Assembly: GCF_947166265.1 (NCBI RefSeq)
Contig: NZ_CAMVDO010000001.1
Location: 264,834-328,833, forward strand
DNA: 64,000 bases
Direction of reading: 5' to 3'
DNA from: an uncultured Fibrobacter sp.
GTDB lineage: Bacteria; Fibrobacterota; Fibrobacteria; Fibrobacterales; Fibrobacteraceae
The notes beneath the pieces are model-generated. The model worked only from the letters and a program-made list of their open reading frames with translations, searched no databases and was not told the DNA's origin. Of this stretch, positions 1-8,740 are shown piece after piece; the first letter of the stretch is position 1; each line of letters starts with the position of its first letter. The position numbers and the translations under genes are program-made.

Positions 1-432
1 CGAGTATTCGCTCTTGCCATCCTTGGTTTCAAGCCATTCGCGGTAGCTCCTTGCGCCACCCAGCCAATATTCCGTATCATCATCGCGGTACTGTTTGGAG
101 CAGTCATAGTCAGCGTCGCAACCGAACTTGAGCGAGCCGCCGAAACCGCCGAATCCAACATTCACAAAAAAGGGCGAACGGCCGACACGATAAGTAAAGT
201 CAAGGCTTCCGCCATAGGCACTCAAATCCTTAACATTGTACTTGTCATCCGTAGCACCGTAAAAACCGGTTGCCGCCACCGTCATCGACGAAGAATCCTG
301 TTTATCAGCCTTATGCTGCAACGGAGCAGGCATCAAGGTCGCTCCCATAGAACGCGCAGAGGGTTCAAAGCATCCCATTAGCGAAAACGAAAGTCCAATC
401 GTTATCGCGACACCGAATAATTTTTTCAACAT
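1..432 (-). CDS. Predicted lipoprotein, 3' end beyond window
   Basis: The start codon is at 432 and the frame stays open to base 1, giving 144 residues of an unfinished protein. The N-terminus is a lipoprotein signal: MLKK, a hydrophobic stretch, then LSFSLMGC with the lipidated Cys at about residue 21. The mature part begins with a short Ser/Asp-rich linker and then Gly- and aromatic-rich segments (GFYGATDD, VGFGGFGGS) that resemble beta-strands of a small outer-membrane barrel or surface protein. I do not recognise the family. Upstream sequence reads AGGAGAAATT just before the ATG, a good ribosome binding site. Confidence 0.7.
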   Translation of the reverse strand, partial: MLKKLFGVAITIGLSFSLMGCFEPSARSMGATLMPAPLQHKADKQDSSSMTVAATGFYGATDDKYNVKDLSAYGGSLDFTYRVGRSPFFVNVGFGGFGGSLKFGCDADYDCSKQYRDDDTEYWLGGARSYREWLETKDGKSEYS

Positions 433-444
433 AATTTCTCCTAT

Positions 445-484
445 AAAAAGGCACCGGATTTTCAACAAAAAACTCCGGCGCCCT
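445..484 (-). terminator. Rho-independent terminator after the hydrolase gene
   Basis: On the minus strand, GGCGCCGGA pairs with TCCGGTGCC (one G-T pair) across an A/T-rich loop and is followed by TTTTT. It lies 15 bases after the stop of the exported hydrolase gene and just before the next gene, so it should end the two-gene operon. Confidence 0.7.
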
Positions 485-498
485 TTTGTAAATTTAGC

Positions 499-3018
499 TT
501 AATGTAGCGAAATTGACTTGACGATACACGTCTCACCGGCCGACTTGCTGTGGAAAGCAAGCCTGTATGCGGCAAACTTGTTTTCCGGAGTCCAGGAAAC
601 GTCCACTATTTTGGAGAGCGGAATATCCTTGCTTTCAAAGTTTCCAGACGCCTTGCCCTTTTTAAGCGAATAATTACTTTCCGCAAACGAATCAAAGTAT
701 ATCGCCGTGTTCTGGCAGGTTCCCGGCCAATAGACCACCTTCAGGGCCGTATAGCCGTTCAGGCTCTTCATGCCGCCAAAATCAAAATGCATTCCCTGGC
801 TAACCGACTTGAAACTGGCCTTGAATCCATTTCCAAGCGCATCCGAATACGTTGAAATTTTCGTATTCGCGCTCCAGGGGTACATCTCGTAATTCTGGTT
901 CGGGTAAATTTTCTTCGAGACTTTTTCCTTAGGCAGCTTTTCTTTCACCAGAGTACGTACAAGCCTCGGATCCTTGACCGAAACCATCGCTCCGTCCGAA
1001 TTCAACGCCAGACGGAACCAACGGTACGAAGAAAGGTCTTCCTTGTGGGCAGGGAGCTGCCAGCGCGCCACGAACTTAGTCCCGTCCAGCGGAATATCAA
1101 TTTCATGCAGCTGCACCTGACCGCTTCCATTCTTGTTCTTGGAAAGCAGGAGTTCCGCCTTCAGCCATTTTCCCTTGGCCTTATCCACCCGGATATCCAC
1201 CTCGAACGAGCTATTGTCCGGAATATCTCCGCCATCGTCATACAGAGCCACCTTGTGCCAGCCCGCAGGAACGTCAAAACTATACCAGTTATCGCTATCG
1301 GGTTTCTTGTCTGTATAGTCATACTTGCTGTAGGCAAGGTAGTTCTTTCGCATATTCGTACTTTTCTTTAGGATAAGCGGAATCTTGGACTGGTCCATGC
1401 AATTGGCCCCTGCCGTAAACGAGCCCGCAAGATTTTCGTTGCGGAAAGCCTTGCTCTTGGAGTCATAATCACGGTTTGCAAGTTCGCACAGAATGCGCCA
1501 CATATCCACGCGGAAACCGTTGACAATAGAGGAATCGCCCTTTGACGTTTTCTTTGCGGGCAATTCGATGTGACGCCCGCTAATGGATTCATTATAACGC
1601 GGATGAGTCGGGTCCACGGCATACACCGCATTGGCCGAGCTTCTGGTACCGGGTTTTGTAAAGGGGAAACTCTTGGACGTCTGCGAAAATGCGCAATCCG
1701 TCCTCATCGAAAGTTCCCCATCGCACAGCAGATCCATCGCACTTCCCGTCGGAATAAAGGTGCTGTTTTTTTGAATCAGGGTGTCCTTGTTCCAGCCTGT
1801 CGACAAAGAAAAATGCGCACCAAGAATCTTAATTTTCATATTCTTCGGCATCGCCTCCATAAATCCCGCACGCAGGCTATTGTACAGGGTTTCTGCAAAG
1901 GGATACGTACTGCCCTGAATAAAGTCGAACTTTGCAGCCCCCTTCTTTTCACTTTTTGAATCGCGGTCTAATCTTTCATAAACGCTATTCAAGGCAAGTT
2001 TCTTTTCCGAACTTGTCGGCGAATACATTTCACTCACGGCTTGTCCCATAAGGACACCCGCCTTCTTTGCACTCCGTTTCAGTGTGAAATAGGTATTGGA
2101 GTGTTTAGGGGACTTACCCTTCAACTGCCCCTGCGCCACAAGAACCGAAGGAAAGCCCTTATATGCAGCGGCTTCACGGTATTCGCCAAATAGGAACCTT
2201 TTGTCGGACGTGTTTACAAAGCGATCCGTCGTGCAATTCGAAAGGGCATCACAAGCAGATTTCGAATCGTACAGCAGCAGTTCGCTTGCACCGGGGCCAT
2301 CGATCAAGTCCTTGAAAGCCTCCGCCGCAGAAGATCCTCCCGGGCCCGCCCAGAAATCAATCGTATAGTACAGGGAAAGCGGTAAAATGGCCCCCTGATG
2401 CGGAGAATCTAACGAAGCATACAAACGGATAGGCGCATCCTTTTTCGTGTTTCGTTTTTTGTCATAGAGGTATGCCCCGTAGCGGCCAAGGATTCCGCCC
2501 TGGCTAATGCCCATCACAACCATACCGTCTTCGAGCTTATTCACAAAGCCTATACTGGTGTTGGAATTCAGGAATTTCAGCAACTTGGCAAACAGCTGGG
2601 CATTCTGCTTCAACGGCTTCACCACCGTTTCTGCAAACTGGACAAGTACGGGAGTGTACCCTAGTTCCACCAGGACATCCATAATTCCCAGGCGGTTCGC
2701 CTCGTCTTCCAAATCAGAGAGTGTCCGTTTCCCTTCGGGACTCAAGTAGATTCCGTCCAAGATAAAGAAAGGCCTAGTCAGCGCCTTTCCCGACTTTACG
2801 AACTTATCGGCAACCGGATCCACCACACGTATTCGGACATTGTCCTTATAACGTTTCAACTTACAGGCGTACCCTTCCGCATCCACTTTATTCTTACTCG
2901 TAGATGTATACCCCAGACAAAGTTCACCAAGGGCGTCTTTCTGGAAAAAGTAATCGTACTTTCCCGCAAAAGACAACGCGGCAATCGCCAAGACCAAAAG
3001 AATAAACCTTCTCATCAT
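499..3018 (-). CDS. Large exported alpha/beta-hydrolase (lipase/esterase-like)
   Basis: 839 residues with an N-terminal signal peptide (MMRR, then ILLVLAIAALSFAG). A GISQGG nucleophile elbow near residue 170 is followed by LYASLDSPHQGA, the arrangement seen in lipase and esterase alpha/beta hydrolases; a catalytic His may be one of those in the VDPTHPR or SGRHIELP stretches, which I cannot decide. The last 250 residues are beta-rich with Trp and Tyr and may form a binding domain. The start ATG overlaps the stop of the upstream gene by one base (TAATG) with GGAGG placed 8 bases before it, so the two are translationally coupled. Substrate unknown; an acetyl or feruloyl esterase on plant polysaccharide, or a lipase, would fit the rest of the window. 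Confidence 0.6.
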   Translation of the reverse strand: MMRRFILLVLAIAALSFAGKYDYFFQKDALGELCLGYTSTSKNKVDAEGYACKLKRYKDNVRIRVVDPVADKFVKSGKALTRPFFILDGIYLSPEGKRTLSDLEDEANRLGIMDVLVELGYTPVLVQFAETVVKPLKQNAQLFAKLLKFLNSNTSIGFVNKLEDGMVVMGISQGGILGRYGAYLYDKKRNTKKDAPIRLYASLDSPHQGAILPLSLYYTIDFWAGPGGSSAAEAFKDLIDGPGASELLLYDSKSACDALSNCTTDRFVNTSDKRFLFGEYREAAAYKGFPSVLVAQGQLKGKSPKHSNTYFTLKRSAKKAGVLMGQAVSEMYSPTSSEKKLALNSVYERLDRDSKSEKKGAAKFDFIQGSTYPFAETLYNSLRAGFMEAMPKNMKIKILGAHFSLSTGWNKDTLIQKNSTFIPTGSAMDLLCDGELSMRTDCAFSQTSKSFPFTKPGTRSSANAVYAVDPTHPRYNESISGRHIELPAKKTSKGDSSIVNGFRVDMWRILCELANRDYDSKSKAFRNENLAGSFTAGANCMDQSKIPLILKKSTNMRKNYLAYSKYDYTDKKPDSDNWYSFDVPAGWHKVALYDDGGDIPDNSSFEVDIRVDKAKGKWLKAELLLSKNKNGSGQVQLHEIDIPLDGTKFVARWQLPAHKEDLSSYRWFRLALNSDGAMVSVKDPRLVRTLVKEKLPKEKVSKKIYPNQNYEMYPWSANTKISTYSDALGNGFKASFKSVSQGMHFDFGGMKSLNGYTALKVVYWPGTCQNTAIYFDSFAESNYSLKKGKASGNFESKDIPLSKIVDVSWTPENKFAAYRLAFHSKSAGETCIVKSISLH

Positions 3019-4271
3019 TACCTTACCTCCACGAAAAGATTCTGGTTTACGACAAGTCCCCCTTCCGTCAGACGCACCGGAATTCGCTGGACACCCGCCG
3101 ATTCAAAAACAATTTCCAGCGAGGAATTCGCCTTCAGCACCGTCCATCTGTTGCCGGTATAAATTTCCACCTTAGGCAATTTCTTTCGGTTGGTACTGAC
3201 AAAGTAGGGGTCATAGTACAAAGTGAACGAGGCGCCCTTCACCCAAGAAGACGGGAGGCCCACAATCAGAACACGCGTATTGAGCAGTTCCTTTTTGCTG
3301 AAAGAAGTATCCACCTTGGCCCTATAGGCATAATCCACGTTTCCAAGGAGCAAGGGCATCGCGCGATTATCCGTGCTAGCAGCAAACGTAGACGCTTCGT
3401 AAAACAGGGCTTTCGGATTTGCGATAACGCTATCGCGTAGCCTTGCGCGCTCCACATAGTACATGCAGCGGAACCACCCGTCCATGGATTCCTGTGCCGA
3501 AAGTTCCGTCGATTCCACATAGGCCGAAATCTGCTCGAATTCTTCCAGATTCAAGACAAAGTCCATCTGCGTTGAATCCTTCATTTTGGCGCGGACAGAA
3601 TCCCCGTAGGCAGCAGTCGTTTTCGGGAACGTTTCCGTAGCGAATTTTCCATTGCGCTTTGCCTTCATGGGGTCAACGCTTTCGAATGGGTAATCCAGTT
3701 CTTCTGCAAAGACATCCTGGAGATTTTCACCGGCCAGGGTACAGCTCAACGAGATGTCGTCTACAAGCAAGGTCGTATGCTGATGTGCCGGGACGTCGAA
3801 AAGTCCTACGCCCACATTTTGCACAACCACCTTTTTTGTGCCCACGAGTTCAGAAACAGGTGCCGAAAGCGAATACGTCTTGTTCGCCTCAAGATCATAG
3901 AACTTGACGGCACTCGTACCGAAATCACCGACAAGCCAAACTCCCATACGGGCTTTCTCTGACACGCGAGCCTTCAGCGAAACGTTTCCGCCCTGGACGG
4001 TCGCAGGCAAACCAGAAAGCGACAAAGCGCCCGTCCAGTCCCCCGCCCTTTCCTTTTCTCCAGACAAGCGAATGTAGGGCGGGGTCAGCGCCTCCATTTC
4101 GCCCCAATTGGCGCTCCATTCCGGCGCTTCCGGAAACGTCATTTCTGCGGTTTCCATTTTTCCGGCTTCGCCATCTTTATACAGCGAGACTTCTTGACAC
4201 ACTTGCGCAAAACTCGAAAGAGACAATACGGTCCCAATCAAGGCTGCGCACCTTGACATCCTATTTTTCAT
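3018..4271 (-). CDS. Exported protein of unknown function, first gene of hydrolase operon
   Basis: 417 residues with a signal peptide (MKNRMSR, then ALIGTVLSLSSFAQ). The first 180 residues read as a beta-sandwich with alternating hydrophobic strands, like carbohydrate-binding or galactose-binding-like folds (VSLKARVSEKARMGVWL, TLLVDDISLSC). The middle is charged and helical and the last 100 residues are again beta-rich. No catalytic motif is visible. A strong GGAGGT ribosome site sits 4 bases before the ATG. Co-expression with the downstream exported hydrolase suggests an accessory or binding partner acting outside the cytoplasm, which is inference only. Confidence 0.5.
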   Translation of the reverse strand: MKNRMSRCAALIGTVLSLSSFAQVCQEVSLYKDGEAGKMETAEMTFPEAPEWSANWGEMEALTPPYIRLSGEKERAGDWTGALSLSGLPATVQGGNVSLKARVSEKARMGVWLVGDFGTSAVKFYDLEANKTYSLSAPVSELVGTKKVVVQNVGVGLFDVPAHQHTTLLVDDISLSCTLAGENLQDVFAEELDYPFESVDPMKAKRNGKFATETFPKTTAAYGDSVRAKMKDSTQMDFVLNLEEFEQISAYVESTELSAQESMDGWFRCMYYVERARLRDSVIANPKALFYEASTFAASTDNRAMPLLLGNVDYAYRAKVDTSFSKKELLNTRVLIVGLPSSWVKGASFTLYYDPYFVSTNRKKLPKVEIYTGNRWTVLKANSSLEIVFESAGVQRIPVRLTEGGLVVNQNLFVEVR

Positions 4272-4362
4272 AGGACCTCCATTTATTTAAGATGTAATCA
4301 ATGCATATCGGCACTCACCGGTATGCGAATCTATCAAGCCATATATCAATAGAGTTCAAAAC

Positions 4363-4397
4363 AAAAAAAGATACACCCTTGGCATTCAGGTGTATCT
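4363..4397 (-). terminator. Rho-independent terminator after the LytS-type kinase gene
   Basis: On the minus strand, GATACACC pairs with GGTGTATC across a 10-base loop and runs into TTTTTTT. It lies about 150 bases downstream of the histidine kinase stop codon. Confidence 0.65.
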
Positions 4398-4499
4398 ATA
4401 AATTATTTTGCTCCGCTCGGAATTATAGTTAAAGAAAAATTCCTTGTAAAGAGGTTCGGCTAAAATTTTTGAAAAAATTTTCCTTCCTTGTTTACGTCA

Positions 4500-4535
4500 C
4501 CACTCCGGCCCTTCGGCAGGCTCAGGGACCTTACA
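4500..4535. repeat. Short intergenic GC-rich element
   Basis: The gap between the kinase gene and the exported-protein operon contains a GC-rich stretch, CCCTTCGGCAGGCTCAGGG, inside otherwise AT-rich DNA. It has the look of the dispersed intergenic elements seen at about 13060, 50980-51110 and 59090-59150 in this window. Only a genome-wide count can show that it is a repeat. Confidence 0.3.
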
Positions 4536-4551
4536 CCTCATTTTTAATTTT

Positions 4552-5793
4552 TCATTTTTCCAGTTTTACCATCAGTTCGCTTATATATACTCCGTCTTCG
4601 ATTTTCGTCGTGTAGGTATAGCGGTCCTTATACATCAACTCCAATCTCTTTCGGAACGTCGCAAGCCCAAGGCCACTCGAATTGGATTTACTCTTCCGCG
4701 GGAAATTGCTGTTTTCGGCGCGGAAATAAAGTTCATCATTCTTCTGTTCGATCAAGATATGCGCAAAGCTCTTACCGTCCGGATTCACGCAATGCTTCAT
4801 CGCGTTTTCCATCAAGGGCATCATCACGAGCGGCACCACCTTCGTCTGCGGATTTTCCAGACGGACATCAAATTTCAAGTCAAAATTTTCATCGAGTCTC
4901 AGCTTTTCCAAGTCCGCATACTTTCCAAGAATTTCGACATCCTCTTTCACCGAAATGTACTGGTCCGCCGTCTGGTAGAGCATCATGCGAAGCAACTGCG
5001 AAAGTTCCGTCATGCTCTTTTCGGCAAGATCCGGGTCCAGGCGAATCAGGCTTGTGATGTTGTTCAAGGTATTGAACAAAAAGTGCGGACTCAGTTGCTG
5101 TTTCAAGAAGGTGAGTTCATACGCCATCTCGGTACGACGCTTTTCACGCAATATAAATTCTCTAATCAGCGAACGCCACACAAAGACGATCGCAATGCAT
5201 ATGAGGCAGCCGAGCGCCAAGATAATAAAGAACGTTATCGGGGTCCAAATCGAAAAATGTTCGCGGACATTTCTAAAGCAGTAGGTCGCAAAGAAATCCA
5301 CCAAAGATTCGTTCGGGTTGCGTAGCATTAAAAATACGGCGAACTCTCTGCAGGTAAGCGAAATGGCAAGGAGAACGGAATTGCAAGCAAAATACGAAAA
5401 ATACTTCTTTCGGAAAAAGAACTTCGGAACAAGCAGGCGCAGATTCACAAAGAAGATAATCATGGTCGCAAGAAGCGGCACATAATAGCCAATCATGTTC
5501 CAGATGTCAAAGTCGTTTGACAAGGGTGCGGTCGGGTCCAGAATCAAGATAAGCGGGAACAGCAGCACAAAAAGCCACGCCAAAAACGCCACGGCATATG
5601 TCGGGACCGGGTAATACTTGATGCTTTCGTCCTTGAGGAGCGCCACCAATTCGCGTTCACCACGGTCAAACTGGGCTTCTTGCAGTTCGGCGAGCCAGTT
5701 TCTCTGGTTTCTGAAAAACCTTTTTATGGATTCCAGCACGGATTCCCCGCATTTTTCCGCCTGAACCGATACATTTTTTTCGTCTTTTGTCAT
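4552..5793 (-). CDS. LytS/YehU-type membrane sensor histidine kinase
   Basis: 413 residues. Four predicted transmembrane segments lie between about residues 60 and 215 (for example LAWLFVLLFPLILIL and TPITFFIILALGCLICIAIVF). A His_kinase domain (PF06580 type) follows: phospho-acceptor SPHFLFNTLNNI, N-box PLMENAMKH and G-box SSGLGLATFRKRL. Such kinases normally pair with a LytTR response regulator encoded next to them. Here the neighbours are a sigma factor and an exported-protein operon, so the partner must lie elsewhere. No extracellular sensor domain is visible, so the signal is probably sensed in the membrane. Confidence 0.85.
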   Translation of the reverse strand: MTKDEKNVSVQAEKCGESVLESIKRFFRNQRNWLAELQEAQFDRGERELVALLKDESIKYYPVPTYAVAFLAWLFVLLFPLILILDPTAPLSNDFDIWNMIGYYVPLLATMIIFFVNLRLLVPKFFFRKKYFSYFACNSVLLAISLTCREFAVFLMLRNPNESLVDFFATYCFRNVREHFSIWTPITFFIILALGCLICIAIVFVWRSLIREFILREKRRTEMAYELTFLKQQLSPHFLFNTLNNITSLIRLDPDLAEKSMTELSQLLRMMLYQTADQYISVKEDVEILGKYADLEKLRLDENFDLKFDVRLENPQTKVVPLVMMPLMENAMKHCVNPDGKSFAHILIEQKNDELYFRAENSNFPRKSKSNSSGLGLATFRKRLELMYKDRYTYTTKIEDGVYISELMVKLEK

Positions 5794-5994
5794 GATTTGG
5801 TCTCTTTGAACGTAAAAATAGCCCTTATTTGGGCAAATTTCAGCCCTTTATGACAAAAACGTGACAAAAGTGCCTTTTTCTTTGACGAAATTCATAAAAT
5901 ACTTTTGCAAACTAAAGAGTAATCTATGACACTTCAAAATCAAAATGGAGGTAGATTTACAAACGTAAACAAAACAACAAGCAACGAGGTAAAT

Positions 5995-6849
5995 ATGACA
6001 AAGAATATGCACGTTCGTGATGACAGGGATGTTTATTTCCAGTATCTGAACGATATTTCTAAATATCCGCTGCTTACCAAGGAACAAGAAAAAGTCCTTC
6101 TGCAGAAAGTGCGTGAAGGCAGCCGCGAAGCCATGGATCTGCTCGTCAAGAGCAACCTCCGCTTTGTGGTGAATATCGCAAACCTTTACAAGGGTCAGGG
6201 CCTCGACGTGAACGAGCTCATCAACGAAGGCAACATGGGCCTCATCGAAGCCGCACGCCGCTTTGACCAGAACCAGAAAATCAAGTTTATCAGCTATGCC
6301 GTATGGTGGGTTCGCCAGAACATCACCCGCGCTATCGCCGAACGCGGTCGCCTGGTTCGCATCAGCGCCGAAAAGGAACTCGTGCTCCGCCGCTTTGCCA
6401 AGAAGGGCGGCCAGATGCACCAGGTCGTAGGCGGAGGCCTTATGCTTGACCCGAAAAGCCTCGAAGGCGTTTCCAAGTACAAAGCCGACGATATCGAGAA
6501 AATCCTGATGATGGGCAACAAGTCCACCTCCCTCGATACCCCCGTAAACGAAGACGGCGACATGACGCTTGGCGACACCATTGCTGCGGCGGAATTCCGC
6601 ACCGACGAACTCGCCGAACAGCACAACCGCAACAAGCTTTTTGACAAGGCGATGAACAACAGCCTCTCCGAACAGGAAAAGGAAATCATCCAGCTCTATT
6701 TCGGCTTCAAGATGGATTCCGACCTGAACCTGAAGGAAATCGCCCCGATGGTAGGCCTCTCCAAGGAACGCACCCGCCAGCTCAAGGATTCTGCGCTCGA
6801 AAAGCTCAGAAACGAACAGCTCGCCCGCGTTTTGAATGACGCCGCCTAG
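5995..6849 (+). CDS. RNA polymerase sigma-70 family factor
   Basis: 284 residues from the ATG at 5995, which has CGAGGT just before it; an upstream in-frame ATG at 5926 would add 23 polar residues with no homology expected. Region 1.2 is DVYFQYLNDISKYPLLT, region 2 is ELINEGNMGLIEAARRFD followed by KFISYAVWWVRQNI, and region 4 has LKEIAPMVGLSKERTRQL. Region 1.1 is absent. Size and architecture match the short sigma-70 factors of the FCB group, including their primary factor, but region 3 (AEKELVLRRFAKKGGQ) is unusual, so I cannot say whether it is the housekeeping or an alternative sigma. Monocistronic, with a terminator directly after it. Confidence 0.88.
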   Translation: MTKNMHVRDDRDVYFQYLNDISKYPLLTKEQEKVLLQKVREGSREAMDLLVKSNLRFVVNIANLYKGQGLDVNELINEGNMGLIEAARRFDQNQKIKFISYAVWWVRQNITRAIAERGRLVRISAEKELVLRRFAKKGGQMHQVVGGGLMLDPKSLEGVSKYKADDIEKILMMGNKSTSLDTPVNEDGDMTLGDTIAAAEFRTDELAEQHNRNKLFDKAMNNSLSEQEKEIIQLYFGFKMDSDLNLKEIAPMVGLSKERTRQLKDSALEKLRNEQLARVLNDAA

Positions 6850-6884
6850 TTTTGACTTTTTTTCTCTCTCTCCTTATATTAAAA

Positions 6885-6908
6885 ACCGGCCTTTGGGCCG
6901 GTTTTTTC
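6885..6908 (+). terminator. Rho-independent terminator after sigma factor
   Basis: ACCGGCC, a TTTG loop, GGCCGGT, then TTTTTT, 36 bases after the sigma factor stop codon. The A-run on the 5' side would allow it to work in both directions. Confidence 0.85.
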
Positions 6909-6941
6909 CGTTTTTAGGCATTCACCGAATAAATGAAATTG

Positions 6942-6947
6942 TATTTT
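6942..6947 (+). promoter_or_regulatory. -10-like box set for leaderless start of S41 protease gene
   Basis: TATTTT followed by TAAGCC and the ATG at 6954. Exactly 6 bases separate box and start codon and no Shine-Dalgarno is present. The same spacing occurs at five other genes in this window. Confidence 0.45.
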
Positions 6948-6953
6948 TAAGCC

Positions 6954-8732
6954 ATGAATTTCAACATGCTGAACTTTCGCACTCTTTTTGTAGCAGGACT
7001 TTCGGCCCTGTGCCTTACGACAAGCCCTTTTGCGGCTAAAGACAAGAAGGACGCTCCGGGCGACTTCTACAACGAAGTCTCGCGCCTGAACAAGGTGCTT
7101 TCCGAAGTCAACCGCAAGTACGTGGAAGACGTGGACCCGACCGAGCTCACCGATGCAGCCCTGAACGGCATCCGCAACATCCTGGACCCGCACACAGCGG
7201 TTTTCTCCCCCAAGGACTACGAAAGCCTGAAAGTCTCGATGGAAGGAAAGTTCGGCGGCGTAGGCATTACTATTAGCCTCCGCGACAACATTCTGACCGT
7301 GATTTCGCCCTTGTCCGGCACTCCGGCATTCCGCCTCGGCATCCGCGCAGGCGACCGCATCCGCAAAATCGATGGCAAGGACACCAAGGGACTCACCCTC
7401 GACGAAGCGGTGAACAAGCTCCGCGGTAAAATCGGCACCGACGTGACCGTCTCCATTGAACGCGAAGGGGTTCCCGACCTGATGGACTTCACCATCACCC
7501 GCGCCGAAATCATCGTGCACGCCGTGCCCTATTACGGCATGGTTTCCAAGGATATCGGCTACATCAAGCTCGCCACCTTTAGCGACAAGACCACGAGCGA
7601 CGTGGAAAACGCACTCCGGAGCCTGCAGAAGCAGGGCATGAAGAAGATTATCCTCGACATGCGCTACAACCCGGGTGGACTCCTGAACCAGGCCATTGAA
7701 ATCAGCGAACTGTTCCTGAAGCAGGGGAACGTCATCGTGAGTACGCGCGGCCGCACCCAAAAAACCGAAAGCCACGCCCGTAAGAACGGCATCGTGAAGC
7801 CTGACGTGCCGATGGTCGTCCTTTTGAACCAGGGTTCCGCCAGCGCCGCCGAAATTGTTTCGGGCGCCCTCCAGGACTGGGACCGTGCCTTGATTATCGG
7901 TAAGACCTCCTTCGGTAAGGGCTCCGTGCAGACGATTTTCCCGCTCGATAACCAAGGAAACGCCCTCAAGCTCACCACGGCCTTCTACTACCTGCCCTTC
8001 GGACGTTGCATCAACAAGCCCGAAAACGGCATCAAGGGCCTTAAGCTTTTGGAAGAAGAATACGCCGACGAAGACGGTGCAGAAAAGGCCGACTCCACAA
8101 AGAAGGACACCGCCAAGGTGGATACCTTCTACACCAACAACGGACGCATGATGTTCGGCGGTGGCGGAATCACCCCCGACGTCGAAGTGGAACTCGCCCC
8201 GATGCCTTGGGTGGTGCAGGTTCAGGAACGCATGGCGATGTACTTCAAGTTCGCCGTCAAGATTCGCCCCGACCTCGAAAAGGCGGGCGTCAAGATGGAC
8301 GCCAACTGGGAAGTCCCCGACAGCCTGTTTACGCAGTTCCGCGACTTCTGCATGAAGGACACGAACTTTACCAAGGTGAAAAGCAACGCGCTCGTCGGAG
8401 TGGACCAGCTTGAAAAGAGCATTATCCGCGAACAGAACTACATGGGCGACAGTGCAAAGACCGTGAGCGATTCCACGCTTGCCCAGCGCATCGCCGACAT
8501 GCGCTCTGCACTCGAAAACAACCGCAACGCCCAGTTCGAAGAAAACAAGCAGTATATCAAGGACGGCATCAAGCGCGAACTCTTGACCGCATTTATCAAC
8601 GACTCCGTCAGCACCGCGTTCTCCTTGAAGCAGGACAAGCAGCTGAACGAGGCTATCAAGTACCTGAGCGACATGAACCTCTATAAGAAGGCGATCAGCG
8701 CTCCGGCGAAAAAGCCCTCCAAGAAGAAGTAG
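6954..8732 (+). CDS. S41 family C-terminal processing peptidase
   Basis: 592 residues with a signal peptide (FRTLFVAGLSALCLTTSPFAA). A conserved N-terminal segment (RKYVEDVDPTEL, DPHTAVFSP) precedes a PDZ domain at about 85-165, then the S41 core with the Ser in the GSASAAE motif and the Lys in SFGKGSVQ about 25 residues later, the Ser/Lys dyad of Prc/CtpA enzymes. The C-terminal 200 residues are charged and helical and longer than in most CtpA proteins. It acts in the periplasm, trimming C-termini or degrading envelope proteins. The next gene begins 8 bases downstream, so it is probably cotranscribed with the MlaE-type permease. Confidence 0.9.
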   Translation: MNFNMLNFRTLFVAGLSALCLTTSPFAAKDKKDAPGDFYNEVSRLNKVLSEVNRKYVEDVDPTELTDAALNGIRNILDPHTAVFSPKDYESLKVSMEGKFGGVGITISLRDNILTVISPLSGTPAFRLGIRAGDRIRKIDGKDTKGLTLDEAVNKLRGKIGTDVTVSIEREGVPDLMDFTITRAEIIVHAVPYYGMVSKDIGYIKLATFSDKTTSDVENALRSLQKQGMKKIILDMRYNPGGLLNQAIEISELFLKQGNVIVSTRGRTQKTESHARKNGIVKPDVPMVVLLNQGSASAAEIVSGALQDWDRALIIGKTSFGKGSVQTIFPLDNQGNALKLTTAFYYLPFGRCINKPENGIKGLKLLEEEYADEDGAEKADSTKKDTAKVDTFYTNNGRMMFGGGGITPDVEVELAPMPWVVQVQERMAMYFKFAVKIRPDLEKAGVKMDANWEVPDSLFTQFRDFCMKDTNFTKVKSNALVGVDQLEKSIIREQNYMGDSAKTVSDSTLAQRIADMRSALENNRNAQFEENKQYIKDGIKRELLTAFINDSVSTAFSLKQDKQLNEAIKYLSDMNLYKKAISAPAKKPSKKK

Positions 8733-8740
8733 GACTTTCC

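Noticed and set aside
5926..5994. Earlier ATG for the sigma factor
   Set aside because: Only a weak AAAGAG precedes it and the added 23 residues are Asn/Thr-rich; ATG 5995 has a clear CGAGGT.
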